Source: Treponema sp.
GTDB taxonomy: Bacteria > Spirochaetota > Spirochaetia > Treponematales > Breznakiellaceae
Direction: 5' to 3'
Assembly (NCBI GenBank): GCA_031276685.1
Contig: JAISMQ010000002.1
Coordinates: 1-10,518 of the forward strand
DNA: 10,518 bases
Positions within the stretch are counted from its first letter, which is position 1, and each line of letters begins with the position of its first letter. Position numbers and translations under genes: made by a program. This document shows, one piece after another, positions 6,610 through 10,518 of this stretch. Under the pieces are notes generated by a model. That model ran no database searches. It had not been told where the DNA came from and saw only the letters and a list, made by a program, of their open reading frames with translations.

Positions 6610-7590
6610 GTGAACGCCGAAGGGGGAGGGCTGCTCATCTTAAGCGACGAGGAAACGCGGCTGATCGCGGAGATTGAAAAGGCCCTTGCCGAGGAAAAGT
6701 CCCAGGATCTGGCGGGCCTGCACGAGCGTTACGAGTGCCTTGTCACCCTGGGCAAGGCCGTGTCCCGGTTTCCCTCCGTCAGGGAATCCCAGCGCCTTAG
6801 GGGGGAGGAGCGGGACGAGGCCCAGCTTGTCCAGTCCCTCTGCTCGTTTTCGTCCGGGAACCACCTGCTCCATATCCCGACCAAGGTTCTGGCGATTCGC
6901 GGCTTTCTGGTGGCGAAATTCCACTACTACACGATGCTCCACGCCCTTTCGCGGGACGAACAGCCCTGGGTCCGCTCGCTCAAGTCCAGCGCGTTCCAGG
7001 TGATCAGCACCCTGATGGCGGAAGCGGTGTACTTTTCCTGCCTGGAGGACGCCGTTTTCTCCCCGGATGTCAAACTGGGCATAGCCAACGACCTTATCTC
7101 CCTGTGGGACAGCGGTACCGACGCCCGGACAAACCGCCACTTGCCCGCGCTGGAAGCCCTGTGGTCGGCCCGGGAAGAAACGCCCCCGGCCTTCGGGACC
7201 ATGGACGGCAACAGCGAGCTGTTCCGCATCTCCTTCGAGATGGGCCCGGACTGGCAGGACTTTCTGGGCGACGGCTCCACCAGCGACGAAACCCGCTGGG
7301 CCCTGGAAGAATTTCTTTTCGGCCTTTCCTTCGAGGAGATCCGGCAGGTCCGCGCCCGGCTTCTGCGTTTCCGGATCAACGCGGTAAACTACGACGAGGT
7401 AAAGAGCTACCTGGGCCACAAACCCGCGTTCACAATGGTAGAGGGCGGCGACATACGGAACATCTTCGACTTTTACACCGACCGCCAGGAAGCGGCCAAG
7501 TTCCGCAAAAGGTCCGCCGCCCCGGGCCCCTACCACACGCTGGAAGAGCTCTACCTGCGCTACCGGATCCTCCAGGAACGGGGCTCCTAG
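6610..7590 (+). CDS. Conserved-looking hypothetical protein, 326 aa, predicted helical and soluble
   Basis: I do not recognise this protein. It is a real gene by codon use (strong third-position G/C) and by its start: a GTG at 6610 preceded by GGGGGAGG (6597-6604) at 5 bases, among the best ribosome binding sites in the window. The product has no signal peptide or membrane segment and appears mostly alpha-helical and acidic. Features visible are an N-terminal helical stretch rich in Glu and Lys (residues 12-35), a central more hydrophobic part (about 85-165, including HLLHIPTKVLAIRGFLVAKF), a Glu/Asp-rich region (170-225), and a C-terminal part with many aromatic residues (about 255-320). No catalytic motif stands out. 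It is flanked by ssrA on one side and a terminator on the other, so context gives no function. A cytoplasmic, spirochaete-restricted protein is my inference. Confidence 0.82.
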   Translation: MNAEGGGLLILSDEETRLIAEIEKALAEEKSQDLAGLHERYECLVTLGKAVSRFPSVRESQRLRGEERDEAQLVQSLCSFSSGNHLLHIPTKVLAIRGFLVAKFHYYTMLHALSRDEQPWVRSLKSSAFQVISTLMAEAVYFSCLEDAVFSPDVKLGIANDLISLWDSGTDARTNRHLPALEALWSAREETPPAFGTMDGNSELFRISFEMGPDWQDFLGDGSTSDETRWALEEFLFGLSFEEIRQVRARLLRFRINAVNYDEVKSYLGHKPAFTMVEGGDIRNIFDFYTDRQEAAKFRKRSAAPGPYHTLEELYLRYRILQERGS

Positions 7591-7608
7591 CAGCCTGTCG
7601 CACGTGTT

Positions 7609-7648
7609 GGTTTTTCCGGCCTTTTTCGTTGAAAAAGTCAGAAAAACC
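7609..7648. terminator. Long A/T-rich imperfect hairpin
   Basis: GGTTTTTC (7609-7616) pairs with GAAAAACC (7641-7648), and inside it CTTTTTC (7621-7627) pairs with GAAAAAG (7631-7637) around a GTT loop. A small internal loop separates the two stems. It lies 18 bases after the stop of the 326-aa gene and may stop its transcript or protect the 3' end, though no separate T-run follows. Confidence 0.5.
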
Positions 7649-7683
7649 ACGATTATCGGGCTGCTTTCGGGGTTTGCAGGGTA

Positions 7684-7708
7684 AAAAATCGCCTAACCGG
7701 CGATTTTT
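7684..7708. terminator. Bidirectional intrinsic terminator
   Basis: AAAAATCGCC (7684-7693) and GGCGATTTTT (7699-7708) form a perfect 10-bp stem around a 5-base loop. The T-run forms the end of each arm on either strand, and on the minus strand it extends to six T. Its placement between convergent genes makes it a terminator for both the 326-aa gene and the signalling/methyltransferase block. Confidence 0.8.
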
Positions 7709-7739
7709 AAGAGGTTTGGGCGCGAAGCGCGACAGAGTC

Positions 7740-8501
7740 CTAGAAAAGCACGTGGACCGGGCGGCCGGGGAAGTCCCCCGTCTCGATCCGGGACTGCGGC
7801 GCGAATACAAGGTCCAGCCCCAGATCCGCCAGCACCCCGTAGCCCTTCCCGGCCATAAATGCCCGCATCTCAGCGCCCCCCTTCTCCACACATTCCGCGG
7901 CGACAAGGCCGATTTCGTAGGCTTCAAAGTCGACGGTCTTTAGAACGGCCATTTCCGCGCCTTCCACGTCCAGCGAAAGAAAGTCGATGGCCCGCCGGCC
8001 GGGGTAGTTTGCCATAAGTTCGGAAAAGGTGACGGCCTTTACCCGGATGCGCTCGGGCCGGCCGCCCTCCCGCCTGATCCAGTCCGTATGGCCGCCGGCC
8101 ATTTCCGATTCGAGGCCGCTCAGGGTATCCACCCCGGCGGCGTGGATAAAAGCGGCGGCGGGATCGCCGGAGCCCGCCAGGGCGACCTGGTAGCAGTCGC
8201 AGCGGCGGTTCCGCCGGAGCTGTTCAAAAACGCCGGGCAGGGGCTCCACGCAGGCCCCCTGCCAGCCGAGCCGCTCGAAAACGTAGCTGTTGCTGTAGGT
8301 TATGCCGTCGTGGGCGCCGATGTCCAGGAAGAAGCCTGTTTCCTTCCCCCGGAAGTAGAGGTAGGCCAGCAGGTCCTGCCCGGCCTGGCCGGGGAACGAG
8401 AGCCCCGTCCGCATCTCCGCGTAAAGGCGGATCAGCAGGCTTGCCGTGTTGGCGTTTATCTCCGCGTCCCGCAGCCGTTCGTCAATTGAAAGAGTGTCCA
8501 C
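7740..8501 (-). CDS. FkbM family SAM-dependent methyltransferase
   Basis: This is a class I S-adenosylmethionine-dependent methyltransferase of the FkbM (Methyltransf_21) family, whose members O-methylate sugars, polyketides or other small molecules. The SAM-binding motif GFFLDIGAHDGITYSNSY is at about residues 56-73, followed by the acidic end of the second strand in GACVEPLP (about 82-89). The later family signature DFLSLDVEGAEMAVLKTVD is near 173-191. I chose the GTG at 8501 (253 residues) because AAGGA (8509-8513) lies 7 bases upstream. The frame extends to a TTG at 8534 with no ribosome binding site. The gap to the HD-GYP gene upstream is 62 bases, so it may be the third gene of that operon. 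Substrate is unknown; surface glycan or lipid modification would fit the family. Confidence 0.88.
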   Translation of the reverse strand: MDTLSIDERLRDAEINANTASLLIRLYAEMRTGLSFPGQAGQDLLAYLYFRGKETGFFLDIGAHDGITYSNSYVFERLGWQGACVEPLPGVFEQLRRNRRCDCYQVALAGSGDPAAAFIHAAGVDTLSGLESEMAGGHTDWIRREGGRPERIRVKAVTFSELMANYPGRRAIDFLSLDVEGAEMAVLKTVDFEAYEIGLVAAECVEKGGAEMRAFMAGKGYGVLADLGLDLVFAPQSRIETGDFPGRPVHVLF

Positions 8502-8563
8502 GTTCCGTTCCTTTGGCGTCCCGGGGATGCCCAATGATCGGGGTTTTACAGGGCGGCATGATC

Positions 8564-9625
8564 CTAGTGCCGCCGGGCGATATCCTCAAATTCATCCTGC
8601 AGCGTTACGACCGCGTCGGTCAGGACCGGATCAAACTGGGCGCCCCGGCCTTCCTGTATGATGCTGATGGCATCGCGGTAGGGGAGGGCCGCTTTGTAGA
8701 CGCGGGCGCAGACCAGGGCGTCGTACACGTCCGCCAGGCTGGCAATCCGCGCCGACAGGGGGATATCGCCGCCCCTGAGCCCCTGCGGGTAGCCCTTGCC
8801 GTCGTAGCGCTCGTGGTGGCCGTAGCAGATATCCTCGCAGTGCCGCAGGTAGAGGGAGCTGTTCACATCCCCCAGTTCGCCGATAATTTCCTTGCCCCGG
8901 AGGGTGTGGGTCTTCATGACGGCGAATTCCTCGTCATCCAGGCGGCCCGGTTTGAGGAGTATCCGGTCGGGGATGGCGATTTTCCCCACGTCGTGAAGGG
9001 CCATGGCCTTTACGATGGTGGGGGCGTCCAGCCTCCGCAGTTCCCCCGCGTAAACCGAAGTGGCGCCGATTAGATAATTGCAGAGGGCCTGCACGTAAAG
9101 CTGGGTCCGTTTGACATGCTCGCCGGATTCAATGTCCCGGTGTTCAATAACGTTGGCAAGGCCCTGGAGGGCGTTGTCCAGCGTGGCGGTGGCCTCCGCC
9201 GTTTTTTCCGCCACCATCTGTTCCAGATTGTCGCTGTAGTTTTTCAGGGCGACCTGGTTCCGGACCCGCAGCTTGACGCGCCGGGGTACGAAGGGCTTGT
9301 TGATAAAGTCCACCGCCCCGGCGGCCAGCAGTTCGTCTTCGGAATCGTTTTCCGCAGTAATAAAGATAACGGGGATCCGCCGCAGGGATTCTTCGGCCTT
9401 TAGGATATCAAAGAGTTCGCGCCCGGTCATTTCCGGCATCATCACGTCCAGCAGGATAATTTTGGGCATTTCCCCGGCGCCGCGCAGGTACTCCAGAGCC
9501 TCCTTGCCGTTATTCGCGATAGCGACCCGGTATTCGTCTTTCAGAATTTCTTCAAGAATCATGATGTTAATATCAACATCATCGACTACCAGAACGGACG
9601 GAAGCGGCTCTGTGCTACGTGGCAT
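8564..9625 (-). CDS. Response regulator with REC and HD-GYP domains (probable cyclic-di-GMP phosphodiesterase)
   Basis: The 353-residue protein pairs a receiver domain with an HD-GYP hydrolase domain, a class that degrades cyclic-di-GMP. REC covers about residues 9-125 with the acidic pocket D15/D16, phosphoacceptor D60 (LLDVMMPEMTG), T90 and K110. A short helical linker (about 126-158) leads to the HD-GYP domain (about 159-350). Metal and signature residues are intact: E/H-R-D-I-ESGEH (161-170), HD at 211-212 (ALHDVGKIAIPD), H240, HH at 270-271 and GYP at 278-280. The ATG at 9625 overlaps the end of the HPt gene by 11 bases, so translation is probably coupled. The HPt protein next door is the likely phosphoryl source. 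In spirochaetes cyclic-di-GMP signalling affects motility and host-associated life, so control of motility is plausible but inferred. Confidence 0.93.
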   Translation of the reverse strand: MPRSTEPLPSVLVVDDVDINIMILEEILKDEYRVAIANNGKEALEYLRGAGEMPKIILLDVMMPEMTGRELFDILKAEESLRRIPVIFITAENDSEDELLAAGAVDFINKPFVPRRVKLRVRNQVALKNYSDNLEQMVAEKTAEATATLDNALQGLANVIEHRDIESGEHVKRTQLYVQALCNYLIGATSVYAGELRRLDAPTIVKAMALHDVGKIAIPDRILLKPGRLDDEEFAVMKTHTLRGKEIIGELGDVNSSLYLRHCEDICYGHHERYDGKGYPQGLRGGDIPLSARIASLADVYDALVCARVYKAALPYRDAISIIQEGRGAQFDPVLTDAVVTLQDEFEDIARRH

Positions 9626-9956
9626 ACTTCGCTATGACCTCGTCCAGTTTTTTTAGGGTCTCGTCGTAGGCGGCTTTTAGGGCGGCGGGGTCCGCTCCGG
9701 CCCCGTCCTTGATCCGGCCTTCCAGATCCCGCGCCTGCTCAAAAAGCTCGGTAAGCGAAAGGTTGGCGGCCAGCCCTTTAAGGGTATGGGCGGAAATCCG
9801 GGCCTTTTCCATGTCCCCGGCGGACAGGCGGGCGGTCAGATCCGCAAAATTGGTATCGCTTTTGAATTTTTCCAGCAGTCTGGCGTAAAGCTTGCCGTTG
9901 TTCATGACCCGCTTCAAGCCTTCTTCGGGGTTAATGTATATCTTTTCTTCTGGCAT
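9615..9956 (-). CDS. Stand-alone HPt (histidine phosphotransfer) domain protein
   Basis: This 113-residue protein is a single HPt four-helix-bundle domain that carries phosphate between a hybrid histidine kinase and a response regulator. The phosphorylated residue is H57 in AHTLKGLAANL (residues 56-66), followed by the usual hydrophobic and Glu-rich helix. The ATG at 9956 has a GGAGG site 7 bases upstream. Its last 11 bases overlap the start of the REC-HD-GYP gene, which suggests that the two are made together and form one relay. No kinase is present in the window, so the input is encoded elsewhere. Confidence 0.92.
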   Translation of the reverse strand: MPEEKIYINPEEGLKRVMNNGKLYARLLEKFKSDTNFADLTARLSAGDMEKARISAHTLKGLAANLSLTELFEQARDLEGRIKDGAGADPAALKAAYDETLKKLDEVIAKYAT

Positions 9957-9974
9957 GCGGGAACCTCCGGAACT

Positions 9975-10008
9975 TTTATACTATACTACAAAAATTCCCA
10001 AGGTGAAA
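9975..10008 (-). promoter_or_regulatory. Candidate promoter of the HPt/HD-GYP operon
   Basis: A short A/T-rich island interrupts GC-rich DNA just upstream of the HPt gene. On the minus strand it contains overlapping -10-like hexamers TATAGT (9985-9980) and TATAAA (9980-9975). No -35 box is convincing: TTTCAC lies 17 bp upstream of TATAGT but matches poorly, and TTGGGA lies 15 bp upstream of TATAAA. Confidence 0.4.
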
Positions 10009-10013
10009 GCCAG

Positions 10014-10234
10014 GGCAGGGCCGGCGCATATACATGGGAATATTACCGCAGACGGGGAAAGACAGGGGGCAAAATACCTATGCCGGCTACGCTTGCTTTG
10101 CGCCAACAGGTTGCTTCCCATTTCCTGAGGTTCAGATGGCGCAAAGCTTCGTTCAAGTGTCCGCCACAGGCATTTTGCCCCCTGTCTTTAACGCTTGCCA
10201 CAATTCCCCATAGCCAATATACGCCAGCCCTGCC
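10014..10234. repeat. Large imperfect palindrome (221 bp), possible MITE-like element or structured RNA
   Basis: This gene-free stretch folds back on itself along most of its length. The outer arms GGCAGGGC (10014-10021) and GCCCTGCC (10227-10234) pair and continue inward with few mismatches to about 10032/10215. A perfect 18-bp stem follows: AAAGACAGGGGGCAAAAT (10058-10075) with its complement at 10172-10189. A further 10-bp stem, GCTTTGCGCC (10095-10104) with GGCGCAAAGC (10138-10147), encloses the loop. Several arm mismatches are C-A on the plus strand and would be G-U pairs in a minus-strand RNA. There is no open frame of note. A non-autonomous mobile element, an intergenic repeat or a structured RNA are all possible. 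Confidence 0.75.
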
Positions 10235-10321
10235 GTTAGAGTAAGGTTAGCATACGTGGAAGGTAAAACATCGGTGTGAGAGGTATAAAACGGCTCTGTT
10301 TTTATTTATATGCGCCGGCCC
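10018..10321. repeat. 15-bp perfect inverted repeat bounding the palindrome region
   Basis: GGGCCGGCGCATATA at 10018-10032 recurs as an exact inverted copy at 10307-10321, two bases before the stop codon of the last gene. The left copy is also the outer arm of the 221-bp palindrome, so the arm sequence exists in three related copies (10014-10032, 10215-10234 inverted, 10307-10321 inverted). The remaining part, 10235-10306, is A/T-richer and shows nothing recognisable. Confidence 0.7.
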
Positions 10322-10323
10322 GG

Positions 10324-10518
10324 TTAGTCCAGGGCCCACACCAGGAGGCCGCTAAGGAGGGCCGCCGTTGGTATCCCCACCAGCGTAAACGTCTTCCAGA
10401 ACCGCGAGCTTTTTTCGTATTTCGCCGATAAGGCCGATTGCGTCCTGTAGGTTTCGGACATTTCGGTCAGCCGCGCCTGCAAGTCCTTCAACAAGCTCTC
10501 CCGCCCGGCTATTATGCT
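10324..10518 (-). CDS. C-terminal end of a coiled-coil protein with one membrane segment (5' end outside window)
   Basis: The minus-strand frame is open from the window edge to a TAA at 10326-10324 and gives 64 residues. The first 40 are polar and heptad-like (for example LLKDLQARLTEM), consistent with a coiled coil. Next is a basic/aromatic boundary (SSRFWKTF) and a single hydrophobic segment (about residues 44-62, TLVGIPTAALLSGLLVWAL), ending in a charged tail of one Asp. A coiled coil followed by a C-terminal membrane anchor occurs in small phage lysis or holin-associated proteins and in many unrelated membrane proteins. I do not recognise the family, and its start cannot be seen. Confidence 0.7.
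   Translation of the reverse strand, partial: SIIAGRESLLKDLQARLTEMSETYRTQSALSAKYEKSSRFWKTFTLVGIPTAALLSGLLVWALD

Noticed and set aside
6640..7650. Minus-strand open frame of 336 codons opposite the 326-aa gene
   Set aside because: The plus-strand frame has a strong GTG start with GGGGGAGG, while this antisense frame runs through the convergent hairpin region and lacks a ribosome binding site.
8502..8534. Upstream TTG start for the FkbM methyltransferase
   Set aside because: No ribosome binding site precedes it, whereas the GTG at 8501 has AAGGA at 7 bases.

Overview
The window most likely comes from a GC-rich spirochaete, probably a Treponema relative. The best evidence is the tmRNA (ssrA, minus strand, 6045-6387). 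Its tag reads ANNDSYDYALAA, close to the ANSDSFDYALAA tag I recall for Treponema pallidum. The third codon positions are strongly G/C. No phage or transposase genes and no CRISPR array are visible. The species cannot be named from the sequence alone.

Layout. 2-643 (+) is the C-terminal half of a TRAP transporter large permease (DctM). Facing it on the minus strand is a block in transcription order: a secreted LysM/LytM protein (5180-4326), a group-2 sigma-70 factor (4298-3309) and a GH116-type glycosidase (3238-686). Three tandem 13-bp repeats and a candidate promoter lie just before the glycosidase. A structured 329-bp intergenic region separates this block from a plus-strand deoxycytidylate deaminase (5510-5995). 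Next come ssrA (minus) with a good sigma-70-type promoter, an unrecognised 326-aa plus-strand protein (6610-7590), and a heavily folded convergent intergenic region with a clear terminator (7591-7739).

The minus strand then carries a signalling block: HPt protein (9956-9615), REC-HD-GYP response regulator (9625-8564, overlapping the HPt gene by 11 bp) and an FkbM-type methyltransferase (8501-7740). From 9957 to 10323 there is no gene, but there is a large palindromic element with an 18-bp perfect inner stem and related outer arms. The window ends in the 3' end of a coiled-coil plus membrane-segment protein (10324-10518, minus).

How the genes may work together. The LysM protein has a degenerate, metal-ligand-free M23/LytM domain and sits directly upstream of a sigma factor of RpoS size, which recalls the nlpD-rpoS pair of Gammaproteobacteria. 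The HPt and HD-GYP pair looks like a phosphorelay output that would degrade cyclic-di-GMP. The TRAP permease and glycosidase suggest scavenging of organic acids and glycosides. The main items for follow-up are the 10.0-10.3 kb palindrome, the nlpD-rpoS-like arrangement, the repeat-bearing and possibly leaderless glycosidase promoter, and an unusual base in the tmRNA T-loop.
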